Assembly: GCF_036116635.1 (NCBI RefSeq)
Contig: NZ_CP107995.1
Span: 6,510,001 to 6,574,000, forward strand
Direction of reading: 5' to 3'
Length of the DNA: 64,000 bases
Origin: Amycolatopsis sp. NBC_00345
GTDB taxonomy: Bacteria > Actinomycetota > Actinomycetes > Mycobacteriales > Pseudonocardiaceae
The notes beneath the pieces were generated by a model. That model did no database searches. It was not told the DNA's origin and saw only the letters and a list, made by a program, of their open reading frames with translations. This document shows, one piece after another, positions 19,346 to 26,560 of the stretch. A program made the translations under genes and the position numbers. The first letter of the stretch is position 1. Every line of letters begins with the position of its first letter.

Positions 19346-21796
19346 ATGGCAGCCCGACCGCGAGTGGTCGTCATCGGCGCCGGCCTCGCCGGCTGCGCGC
19401 TGGCCGACGAGCTGACCGAGCGCGGCTGGACCGAGGTCACCGTGCTGGAGCAGGGCAGCCTCTTCACCACCTGCGGGTCCACCTCGCACTCGCCGGGGCT
19501 GGTGTTCCAGACCGGTGCGGACCGCACGCTGACGGAGTTCGCCAAGTACACCGTCGCGAAGTACAGCTCGCTCACGCTGGCGGGCAAGTGGTGCTTCCAG
19601 CCCGTCGGCGGCCTGGAGGTGGCGGCCACGCCGGAGCGGCTCGCGGACCTGAAGCGGCGGCACGGCTGGGCCACGGCGTCCGGTGTGCGGAGCTACCTGC
19701 GCGAACCGGGCGAATGCGCCGAGCTGCACCCGCTGCTCGACCCGGCGAAGGTGCTCGGCGGCCTCCACATCCCCGGCGACGGCCTGGCGAAGCCGCTGCG
19801 CGCGGCCGAGGCGCAGGCCCGCCGCGCACGCGACCGCGGGGCGAAGTTCCTTTCCGGCCAACGGGTGACGGGCATCGAGCGCCACGCCGGACGGGTCACC
19901 GGCGTGGTCACCGAGACCGATCGCTTCCGCGCCGACGTGGTGGTCTCGTGCGCCGGCTCGTGGGCACCGCTGGTCGGACGGCTGGTGGACCTCGCCGTGC
20001 CGCTGGTGCCGATGGCGCACCAGTACGCCCGCACCACGCCGCTGCCCGTGCTGGCCGGCGACAACGACGACTTCACCGAGGCGGGCAAACCGATCCTGCG
20101 CCACCAGGACGCCGGCCTGTACTTCCGCGAGCATGTCGACCGCCTCGGCATCGGCGCCTACGGGCACCGGGCGATGCCGGTCGACCCCGCGGACCTCGGG
20201 CCGCGCGGCGCCGCGGTGTCGCCGGCGCCCGCCTTCACACCGGCCGACTTCGAGGACTCGTGGGCCGCGGCCGTGGACCTGCTGCCGGTGCTGGGCGAGG
20301 CCAAGGTGGAAGACGGCGTTCACGGCCTGTTCCCCGTCACCCCGGACGGTTTGCCGCTGCTCGGCGAGCACCCGGACCTCGACGGCTTCTGGGTGGCCGA
20401 AGCCGCGGCGGTCACGCACTCCGCGGGCGTCGCCAGGGAGATGGCGCGCTGGCTCGTCGACGGACAGCCGCAGCTCGACCTGCACGCGAGCGACCTCGCG
20501 CGGTTCGAACAGGTGCAGCTGGCGCCGGACCACGTGCACGAGCGCAGCCGCCGCAGCTTCGTGGAGGTCTACGACATCGTCCATCCGCTGCAGCCGGTGA
20601 AGGAGCCGCGGCCACTGCGCACGTCGCCGTTCTACGAGCGGCACGCCGGGCTGGGCGCGTACTTCCTGGAGTCCGGCGGCTGGGAGCGGCCGCAGTGGTT
20701 CGCCGCGAACGAGAACCTGCCGGAGGTGGCGCAGGTGCCGGCGCGGGACGGCTGGGCCGCCCGGTACTGGTCCCCGGTCGGCGGCGCCGAGGCACTGGTG
20801 GCGCGCAAGCGGGTGGCGATGTTCGACCTGACGTCGTTGAAACGGCTGGAGGTGACCGGCCCCGGCGCGTTGCCGTTCCTGCAGGCGATGACCACGAACC
20901 AGCTGGACAAGGCGCCCGGCACGGTGACGTACACGCTGCTGCTGGGCGAGCACGGCGGCGTGCGCAGCGACCTCACCGTCGCGCGGCTCGGCGCCGAGCG
21001 GTTCCAGGTGGGGGTGAACGGGAACCTCGACGTCGACTGGCTGCGCCGCCACCTGCCCGGCGACGGCGCGGTGCAGGTCCACGAGACCACCGCGGGCACG
21101 TGCTGCGTCGGCCTGTGGGGCCCGCTCGCGCGGCAGGTCCTGCAGCCACTGTCCACAACGGACTTCTCGCACGCCGGGATGGGCTACTTCCGGGCCCGGC
21201 GCGCGTATGTCGGCAACGTCCCGGTGGTCGCGCTGCGACTGTCCTCTGTGGGCGAACTGGGCTGGGAGCTGTACACCACCGCGGACCTCGGCCGCCGGCT
21301 GTGGGACACGCTGTGGGAGGCCGGGGAGCCGCACGGGATCATCGCCGCCGGGCGCGAGGCGGTCTCGAGCATGCGGCTGGAGAAGGGCTACCGCGCGTGG
21401 GGCACGGACGTCACCGCCGAACACGACCCGTTCGAGGCCGGGCTGGGCTTCGCGGTGCGGATGGACAAGGGCTACTTCCTCGGCCGTGACGCGCTGCGAG
21501 ACCGATCCGAGGCGACAGTGAGCCGGAAGCTGACCTGCCTGACCGTCGACGATCCGCACGCCGTGGTGCTGGGCAAGGAACCCGTGTACGCCGAGGGCCG
21601 GCCCGCGGGTTACGTCACCAGCGCCGCGTACGGGTACACGGTCGGCAAGAACATCGCGTACGCCTGGCTTCCGGTGGAGTACACGAGGCCCGGGACGCCC
21701 GTGGAGATCGAGTACTTCGGCACGAAAGTCCCCGCCGTGGTGGCCGTCGAGCCGCAGTTCGACGTGGGCATGACCCGGTTGAGGAGCGCCTCGTGA
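19346..21796 (+). CDS. FAD-dependent dimethylglycine/sarcosine dehydrogenase-like demethylase with GcvT domain
   Basis: This is an 816-residue two-domain enzyme. The N-terminal FAD-binding oxidoreductase half has GAGLAG (11-16), the FAD-linking region TTCGSTSHSPGLVF with the candidate covalent His, and a second dinucleotide segment VVSCAGSWAP. The C-terminal half is a GcvT-type folate domain with LTSLKRLEVTGPGALPFLQ, YRAWGTDVTAEHDPFEAGLG and FLGRDAL. Such fusions oxidise an N-methyl group and pass the one-carbon unit to tetrahydrofolate. The Shine-Dalgarno caggaggt precedes the ATG at 19346. The stop overlaps the next start (gtga). Whether dimethylglycine or sarcosine is preferred cannot be read from the sequence. 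Confidence 0.9.
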   Translation: MAARPRVVVIGAGLAGCALADELTERGWTEVTVLEQGSLFTTCGSTSHSPGLVFQTGADRTLTEFAKYTVAKYSSLTLAGKWCFQPVGGLEVAATPERLADLKRRHGWATASGVRSYLREPGECAELHPLLDPAKVLGGLHIPGDGLAKPLRAAEAQARRARDRGAKFLSGQRVTGIERHAGRVTGVVTETDRFRADVVVSCAGSWAPLVGRLVDLAVPLVPMAHQYARTTPLPVLAGDNDDFTEAGKPILRHQDAGLYFREHVDRLGIGAYGHRAMPVDPADLGPRGAAVSPAPAFTPADFEDSWAAAVDLLPVLGEAKVEDGVHGLFPVTPDGLPLLGEHPDLDGFWVAEAAAVTHSAGVAREMARWLVDGQPQLDLHASDLARFEQVQLAPDHVHERSRRSFVEVYDIVHPLQPVKEPRPLRTSPFYERHAGLGAYFLESGGWERPQWFAANENLPEVAQVPARDGWAARYWSPVGGAEALVARKRVAMFDLTSLKRLEVTGPGALPFLQAMTTNQLDKAPGTVTYTLLLGEHGGVRSDLTVARLGAERFQVGVNGNLDVDWLRRHLPGDGAVQVHETTAGTCCVGLWGPLARQVLQPLSTTDFSHAGMGYFRARRAYVGNVPVVALRLSSVGELGWELYTTADLGRRLWDTLWEAGEPHGIIAAGREAVSSMRLEKGYRAWGTDVTAEHDPFEAGLGFAVRMDKGYFLGRDALRDRSEATVSRKLTCLTVDDPHAVVLGKEPVYAEGRPAGYVTSAAYGYTVGKNIAYAWLPVEYTRPGTPVEIEYFGTKVPAVVAVEPQFDVGMTRLRSAS

Positions 21797-22926
21797 CGCA
21801 CTACGACGTGATCGTGGCCGGGCTCGGCGGCATGGGCAGCGCCGCGGCGTACCGGCTGGCGCGACGGGGACAGCGGGTGCTCGGCCTCGACCAGTTCGCC
21901 CCCGTGCACAACCTCGGCTCCAGCCACGGCGGCTCGCGGATCACGCGTCAGGCCTACCTCGAAGGCCCGGACTACGTGCCGCTGCTGCTGCGCGCGCACG
22001 AGCTGTGGGACGAAATCGAGCGCGACACCGGGCGGGACATCTTCACCCGCTGCGGCGGGCTGATGGTCGGGGCGCCGGACTCGCAGACGGTCGCGGGCAG
22101 CCGGCTGTCGGCGGAGAAGTTCGACATCCCGCACGAGTTGCTCGACGCCGCCGACATTCGCCGCCGCTTCCCGACAATGGCCCCGCTCGACGACGAAGTG
22201 GCGCTGTACGAGCCGGGCGCCGGCTTCGTCTCGCCCGAAGGCAGCGTCGCGGCGCACTTGCAGCTCGCGGCCCGCTTCGGCGCGGAGCTGCACCACGAAG
22301 AGCAGGTGTTCACGTGGAGCACCTCGGAAACCGGTGTACGCGTCGGCACGGAGTCGAGCTATTACACGGCTTCGCGGCTCGTGCTCTGCCCGGGCGCGTG
22401 GGCGCCGTCGCTGCTCTCGGGGCTCGGCGTGGAGTTCGAGGTGCAGCGTCAGGTGCAGTACTGGTTCACGCCCTCGGGCGACGCGTCGGCATACGCGCCT
22501 TCGCGGCAACCGGTCTACCTCTGGGAGACGGACGAGGACACGCAGTTCTACGGCTTCCCGGCGAGCCCCGGCCAGGGCGTGAAGGTGGCTTCGCACCTGG
22601 GCGGGACGCCGTGCACGCCCGAGACGATCGACCGCCGGGTGGACGAAACCGAGGTCCGCCGGATGGCCGACCTCGCCGGCTCCCGCCTCCCGACGCTGCC
22701 GGGCGAGTTCCGCCGCGCGGCGACCTGCCTGTACACGAACACGCCCGACGAGCACTTCGTCATCGCCCCGCACCCGGAGCACCCGCGCGCCGTCGTGGCG
22801 TGCGGATTCTCGGGCCACGGCTTCAAGTTCACCCCGGTGGTCGGCGAAATCCTGGCCGACCTCGTCCTCGACGGGACGACGGAGCACCCGGTCGCGCTGT
22901 TCGACCCGGCGCGGTTCCGGGGTTAG
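21793..22926 (+). CDS. Monomeric sarcosine oxidase / N-methyl amino acid oxidase family flavoenzyme
   Basis: This is a 377-residue MSOX/SolA-type oxidase. The key residues of monomeric sarcosine oxidase are all present near their usual numbers: H45 and R49 in SSHGGSRI, oxygen-activating K264 and H268 in GVKVASHLGG, and C312 in ATCLYTNTPDEHF, the site of covalent FAD attachment. It oxidises sarcosine or a similar N-methyl amino acid to the amine, formaldehyde and peroxide. Its GTG overlaps the stop of the dehydrogenase gene, so both are co-translated and likely act in sequence to reach glycine. The 3' end overlaps the convergent tmk by 4 bp. Confidence 0.9.
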   Translation: MTHYDVIVAGLGGMGSAAAYRLARRGQRVLGLDQFAPVHNLGSSHGGSRITRQAYLEGPDYVPLLLRAHELWDEIERDTGRDIFTRCGGLMVGAPDSQTVAGSRLSAEKFDIPHELLDAADIRRRFPTMAPLDDEVALYEPGAGFVSPEGSVAAHLQLAARFGAELHHEEQVFTWSTSETGVRVGTESSYYTASRLVLCPGAWAPSLLSGLGVEFEVQRQVQYWFTPSGDASAYAPSRQPVYLWETDEDTQFYGFPASPGQGVKVASHLGGTPCTPETIDRRVDETEVRRMADLAGSRLPTLPGEFRRAATCLYTNTPDEHFVIAPHPEHPRAVVACGFSGHGFKFTPVVGEILADLVLDGTTEHPVALFDPARFRG

Positions 22927-23564
22927 GCGAGCAGGGACTTCGCCAGCGTCGGCAGGTCCACCCCGGCGACGCCGTCGAGGACGTGCCACGGCGCGAGCCA
23001 GCCGGCCGCGGCCAGCTCGTCGTACACGGCGGCGCAGCGTTGCTGCAGGGCGTCGTCGGACTCGAAGGCGTCGCGCGCGCGGTCGGCCTCCGTCGCGGCG
23101 CGGCGGACCGCGCGTTCGGCGGCGACTTCGGGGGCCACGCGCAGCAGCAGGTGCGCGTCCGGGCGCGGCAGCGCGAACCGGCCGACCTCCAGGTCCCACA
23201 CCCACTGCACCACTTCGCCGTCCGCAGACTGGCGCAGGCGCGCGGCGGCGTACGCGGCGTTCGAGGCGACGTAACGGTCGAGCAGCACCACGTCGTGCTC
23301 CGCCTGCAACGCCCGGATCTCGTCGGCGGCGCCGCTGCGGTCCAGCGCGTAGAGCATGGCCATGCCGTACACCGAGTCGGCGAGGTCGCCGTGGCCTCGA
23401 TGCAGGGCCTCACGTACGAGGTCGGCGTGGACGCTGCGGCCGTAACGCGGGAAGGCGAGAGTCGCGACGCTCGCCCCGTCCTCGCCAAGGGCAGCGGTGA
23501 GCCCGTCCGCCAGGGTGCGCTTGCCCGCACCGTCCAGACCTTCGATCACGACCAGTCGCCCCAC
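22923..23564 (-). CDS. tmk: Thymidylate kinase, mycobacterial type
   Basis: This 213-residue enzyme phosphorylates dTMP to dTDP. The P-loop is EGLDGAGKRTL, with Arg where most bacterial enzymes have Ser; this variant is usual for the mycobacterial type. Other marks are LAFPRYGRSVHADLVREAL, the DR-type segment LLDRYVASNAAY and the lid region. The tmk-mtrA-mtrB order of mycobacteria is kept, except that the N-methylglycine island is inserted between tmk and mtrA. The ATG at 23564 is the only good start. Confidence 0.94.
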   Translation of the reverse strand: MGRLVVIEGLDGAGKRTLADGLTAALGEDGASVATLAFPRYGRSVHADLVREALHRGHGDLADSVYGMAMLYALDRSGAADEIRALQAEHDVVLLDRYVASNAAYAAARLRQSADGEVVQWVWDLEVGRFALPRPDAHLLLRVAPEVAAERAVRRAATEADRARDAFESDDALQQRCAAVYDELAAAGWLAPWHVLDGVAGVDLPTLAKSLLA

Positions 23565-23587
23565 ACCGTCCAGCCTACTGTGCCGTT

Positions 23588-23682
23588 CGTTGCTAATCCG
23601 ACGGCAGCCACGGCGGAAACGGGTTTCGACGAGCAGTTCGGCTGCAGCCCGTGTCCGCCTGCTTTCGGTCGGATTAGCAACG
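23588..23682. repeat. 95-bp element bounded by a 15-bp inverted repeat
   Basis: Perfect 15-nt arms cgttgctaatccgac (23588-23602) and its complement (23668-23682) enclose 65 bp. The inner flanks also pair partly (ggcagcc near 23603 with ggctgc near 23639). It lies directly upstream of tmk. It could be a REP- or MITE-like repeat or a structured leader. A tandem accggacccg pair follows it near 23707. Confidence 0.6.
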
Positions 23683-23753
23683 GGACGGGCTTGGCCGGCC
23701 GTTCCCGACCGGACCCGACCGGACCCGGCTTGATCCGGAGGTGGTCGACCGGC

Positions 23754-23784
23754 GGCCCGGCGGGAGGGACGGCACCGCCGGGCC
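23754..23784 (-). terminator. Terminator of the small membrane-protein gene
   Basis: A 10-bp GC-only stem, ggcccggcgg (23754-23763) with ccgccgggcc (23775-23784) and an 11-nt loop, lies 12 bp past the stop of the minus-strand gene at 23796. Confidence 0.6.
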
Positions 23785-23795
23785 GGCCGGTCCGT

Positions 23796-24218
23796 CTAGG
23801 CGGCCTCTCGGCGCGCGTACAGCAGGTAACCGGCGCCGCTCGCCAGCAGCAGGCCGGCGAGGATGACCAGCGCGATCCACGCGTCGTCGTGGCTGGGGGG
23901 AGGCTGGCCGCTGCTGTCTCCGTCGCGGGGCAGGACGTTGCTCACGAGGCTGTAGCTGTCCGCGGCCGAGGTGCCCGTCAGCCTGTCGGCGTCCTGGCCG
24001 GAGACCGTGCGCCGATAGTCGGTGAGCGTGGCGCGGCCGGCGCGGGGCCCGCGCATCAGCAGGGCGCCGGACGACAACGCGAGGCCCGCGGCCGCGGTGC
24101 GTGCCGCGGCGAGGTCGGCGTTGCTGACGCCGGCGGGCTGCGCCGCGCCCGCGCCCGGTGCCGTCGTCAGCAACGCCAAGCCCGCGAGCACCAGGAGCAC
24201 CAGGAGGCGGCGGCTCAT
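23796..24218 (-). CDS. Small exported protein with C-terminal membrane anchor
   Basis: This is a 140-residue protein with an N-terminal signal peptide (LLVLLVLAGLALLTTAPGAGA, of which the hydrophobic core is clear) and an extracellular region of about 85 residues. A C-terminal transmembrane helix (ALVILAGLLLASGAGYLLY) ends in the positive tail ARREAA. This is the layout of a surface-anchored protein, but no LPXTG motif is present, so it is probably held by the helix. Family and function are not recognised. The ATG overlaps the stop of a 50-codon ORF upstream in an atga, which suggests a two-gene unit. Confidence 0.6.
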   Translation of the reverse strand: MSRRLLVLLVLAGLALLTTAPGAGAAQPAGVSNADLAAARTAAAGLALSSGALLMRGPRAGRATLTDYRRTVSGQDADRLTGTSAADSYSLVSNVLPRDGDSSGQPPPSHDDAWIALVILAGLLLASGAGYLLYARREAA

Positions 24219-24367
24219 CGGGCTGTCCCGGTGAGTGTGCGCGTCCAGGTGAAGCCGGGTGCTCTCCGACCGGGGGCGGCCGCGTCCTGATAGGACGTCG
24301 GAACGGCCACCGCGGCCGGCCGCGACGTGCCGCGAACAGCACCAGCGAAACGAACCCGCATCGACAT
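24215..24367 (-). CDS. Small basic protein translationally coupled to the membrane protein
   Basis: This is a 50-residue ORF starting MSMRVRFAGAV and ending TRTLTGTAR, rich in Arg, Thr and Ala, with no membrane helix or known motif. It is supported by the exact 4-bp stop/start overlap (24215-24218) with the next gene and an aagggg Shine-Dalgarno upstream of 24367. It is too short to be judged by composition alone; a comparative search would settle whether it is real. If it is not a gene, the overlap may be chance. Confidence 0.35.
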   Translation of the reverse strand: MSMRVRFAGAVRGTSRPAAVAVPTSYQDAAAPGRRAPGFTWTRTLTGTAR

Positions 24368-24626
24368 CACCGCCACGGACCCCTTTCGCCGCAAGTCACG
24401 AACCACCGGCCATCGGTCGTCACAACGGTGAACAGTGCCGTGACCGAGAGCAAGGTGCTCTTCCGGTGATCGGGGTGTTCCGGGGTTGTTGTGGAACACG
24501 GAACGGGCACCCTTCCGTGGCCAACCACCCCAAACGGGGGTCGGACCGACTACCGTGCGCTGCTAACGTGAACGTTCCGCGGTGTTCACGCCCAGCGCAG
24601 ACACTGGTCGGGTGAAGGGACAAGCG

Positions 24627-25619
24627 GTGGTGAAAGACAGGGAAGGTCCACTGATCATCGAACCTGCCCGGCGGGGCGCGAACGACCTGCCGACCGAGCT
24701 GGCCGACGCGCTGCGGACCGGTGAATTCCACCAGGTGCTGCGGCTCGCCATCGGCCACCGCGGCCTGTCACTGGCCCGGCTGCGGGCCCACCTGGCACTA
24801 CGGGGTGTCCAAATCGGACAGTCGACGCTGAGCTACTGGCAGCGTGGGCTGCGGCAGCCGGAGGTGCCCAAGGCGCTGCCGGCCGTCCGCGCGCTGGAGT
24901 CGGTGCTGCAGCTGCCCGCCGACTCGCTCGTGGTGCTGATCGGCCCGCGCTCGGCGCGCCCGCGCGGGCACCAGGCCGCGGTGTCCTTCTACGACCTGCG
25001 CTCGGGCGACGTCGGCTCGATCGTCGACAAGCTGCTCACCGACCTGGGCGTGCTGCCGTCGGCCAGCCACTCGAACGCCGACCTCGAACTACTCTCGGTA
25101 CACGACCGCATCACGCTCGACGCCGAACGGCGGCAGGTGAGCATCCGGACGCGCTTGGTCGTGCGCGCGCGTCGGCACGGACCGGACCGCTACGTGACCG
25201 TGTACAGCGGCGATCCGGGCTGCCGCATCGACGACGTCCAGATGATCACGGCGGAGGGCTGCCGCGTCGGCCGGATCCGACGGCAGCCCGGCGGCGAGAT
25301 CATGGCGACCGAACTGCTCTTCGACCGCAAGCTCGGCGAGGGCGACATCCACGTCTTCTGCTTCGAGATGCGCGACGACTCGGGCGCGGTGTGCCCCGGC
25401 TACTACCGCATGCTGCGCGACCAGTGCTCCAGCTACCTGCTGCAGATGCAGTTCGCGGCCGCCGCGCTGCCCGCCCGCTGCACCCGCGAGATCCGCGCCC
25501 GTGACGACGCCATCCCCGTCGAAACCGAGGAACTCCCCTGCGACACGGGCGGCGTGACGAGCGGCTACTTCCGCGACCCCGGGCCGGGACTGGCCGGGAT
25601 CGCCGTGGAGTGGAACTGA
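24627..25619 (+). CDS. Helix-turn-helix DNA-binding protein with large unknown C-terminal domain
   Basis: This is a 330-residue protein. An XRE-like helix-turn-helix lies in residues of about 20-80 (LSLARLRAHLALRGVQIGQS, then STLSYWQRGLRQPEVPKAL), followed by a roughly 230-residue domain of unknown fold. That domain has VHDRITLDAERRQVSIRTRL and several Cys residues (DPGCRIDD, EGCRVGR, VCPGYYRMLRDQCSSYLL). The GTG at 24627 follows gaaggga with good spacing; a GTG at 24582 would add 15 residues. It is a presumed transcription factor of a lineage-specific Pseudonocardiaceae type. It is divergent from the small membrane-protein pair, which may be its target. Confidence 0.7.
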   Translation: MVKDREGPLIIEPARRGANDLPTELADALRTGEFHQVLRLAIGHRGLSLARLRAHLALRGVQIGQSTLSYWQRGLRQPEVPKALPAVRALESVLQLPADSLVVLIGPRSARPRGHQAAVSFYDLRSGDVGSIVDKLLTDLGVLPSASHSNADLELLSVHDRITLDAERRQVSIRTRLVVRARRHGPDRYVTVYSGDPGCRIDDVQMITAEGCRVGRIRRQPGGEIMATELLFDRKLGEGDIHVFCFEMRDDSGAVCPGYYRMLRDQCSSYLLQMQFAAAALPARCTREIRARDDAIPVETEELPCDTGGVTSGYFRDPGPGLAGIAVEWN

Positions 25620-25700
25620 GGCGGCTGTCTGCCGCGAAGGTGCGGGCCTGACCCGACGGCGCGCGCGGGATTGGGCGGGCCTGGCCCGGCGCCGAGTCCT

Positions 25701-25740
25701 GGCTTCACCAGCCGAGGTGCGGCTTCACCGGCTGAGGTGC
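25701..25740. repeat. 20-bp tandem duplication
   Basis: Two copies of ggcttcaccrgcygaggtgc (25701-25720 and 25721-25740) differ at two positions; a partial third copy (ggcgtcac) runs into the vapC stop codon. It lies 81 bp past the HTH gene. Confidence 0.7.
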
Positions 25741-25744
25741 GGCG

Positions 25745-26191
25745 TCACAGGAGGTCGAAGCCGTTGGCCTTCGCCGCCTCCGCCTGCCGCTGGTCGCGCG
25801 TCACCATCGTGACCGGCTCACCACCGGTCAGCTCGGCGGTCTCGTGCATCGCGACGGCCAGGTGGACGGCGTCCAGCGTGCGCAGCGGGTAGTTCTCCAT
25901 CACGAGCCGCTTCGCCGCGGGGAAGACCCGGCGCGGCTCGAAGGGGATGAGCCCGATGACCGACCTCTCGCTGTCCTCGTCGAACTGCTGCATGAACTCG
26001 CGCGCGTCGGGGATGCGCCCGTTCCGCTTGGCCGCGGTGATCGCGCTCGCGAACTCGATCCGGGTCAGCTCACTGGTCAGGACCAGGTGCTCACCGCCGA
26101 GCAGGAGCTGGCGCAGCTCGCCATGATCGAGCTCGTCCGCGAGGTAGAGGCCGACGACCGCGCTGGTGTCCGCGTGGAGAATCGTCACCAT
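25745..26191 (-). CDS. vapC: PIN-domain toxin (VapC-like RNase)
   Basis: This is a 148-residue PIN-domain protein. The metal-binding acidic residues are D8 (ILHADTSAVVGLY), E46 (ELTRIEFASAI), D107 (LRTLDAVHLAVA) and D133 (VTRDQRQAEAAKANG). VapC toxins cut tRNA or rRNA when freed from their antitoxin; the target here is unknown. The ATG at 26191 overlaps the antitoxin stop by 7 bp, the usual antitoxin-first order. A GTG one codon later would give a 4-bp overlap instead. Confidence 0.88.
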   Translation of the reverse strand: MVTILHADTSAVVGLYLADELDHGELRQLLLGGEHLVLTSELTRIEFASAITAAKRNGRIPDAREFMQQFDEDSERSVIGLIPFEPRRVFPAAKRLVMENYPLRTLDAVHLAVAMHETAELTGGEPVTMVTRDQRQAEAAKANGFDLL

Positions 26192-26472
26192 TCCCCCCTG
26201 GCCCAGTCGAGGGCTTCACTGACCGCCGTGCCCCAGCCGCGCGAGCACCTCTCGAGTTCGTCGTGGCCCGGCGGGTCACCGTCGGGCTTGAAGGACACCA
26301 GCTTGCCCTCGGCGAGCAGGCGGGCCTTCCGCTGCCGCGGTGTCTCCGGCCGGCGGACGATGCCCAGCAGCACCTCGACGACCAAGGCGTTCATGCTGCG
26401 CCCATCGGCCTTGGCCCGCGCCTTCAACTGCGCGTGCAGGTCGTCGTCGATCCGGGTCGTCAGCCGCTTCAT
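26185..26472 (-). CDS. Ribbon-helix-helix antitoxin partner of VapC
   Basis: This is a 95-residue antitoxin. The N-terminal ribbon-helix-helix domain MKRLTTRIDDDLHAQLKARA, continuing DGRSMNALVVEVL, is of the Arc/HicB/CopG type. The C-terminal part ends WGTAVSEALDWARGEW and likely wraps the toxin. It overlaps vapC by 7 bp. It should bind its own promoter, in the short space between it and the ahcY terminator. Labels such as VapB or HicB-like are used for this group; the pairing with a PIN toxin makes VapB the better word. Confidence 0.82.
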   Translation of the reverse strand: MKRLTTRIDDDLHAQLKARAKADGRSMNALVVEVLLGIVRRPETPRQRKARLLAEGKLVSFKPDGDPPGHDELERCSRGWGTAVSEALDWARGEW

Positions 26473-26505
26473 GCCGCCATGATCACTGTCGGCAAACGCA
26501 AGCGA

Positions 26506-26538
26506 AAGGCCGCCCCGGACATCGTCCGAAGCGGCCTT
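26506..26538 (-). terminator. Terminator of ahcY
   Basis: The stem aaggccgc (26506-26513) pairs with gcggcctt (26531-26538), with an inner cggac/gtccg pairing. It lies 22 bp past the ahcY stop on the minus strand. Confidence 0.65.
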
Positions 26539-26560
26539 CACCTGCTAAAACGCAAAAAAC

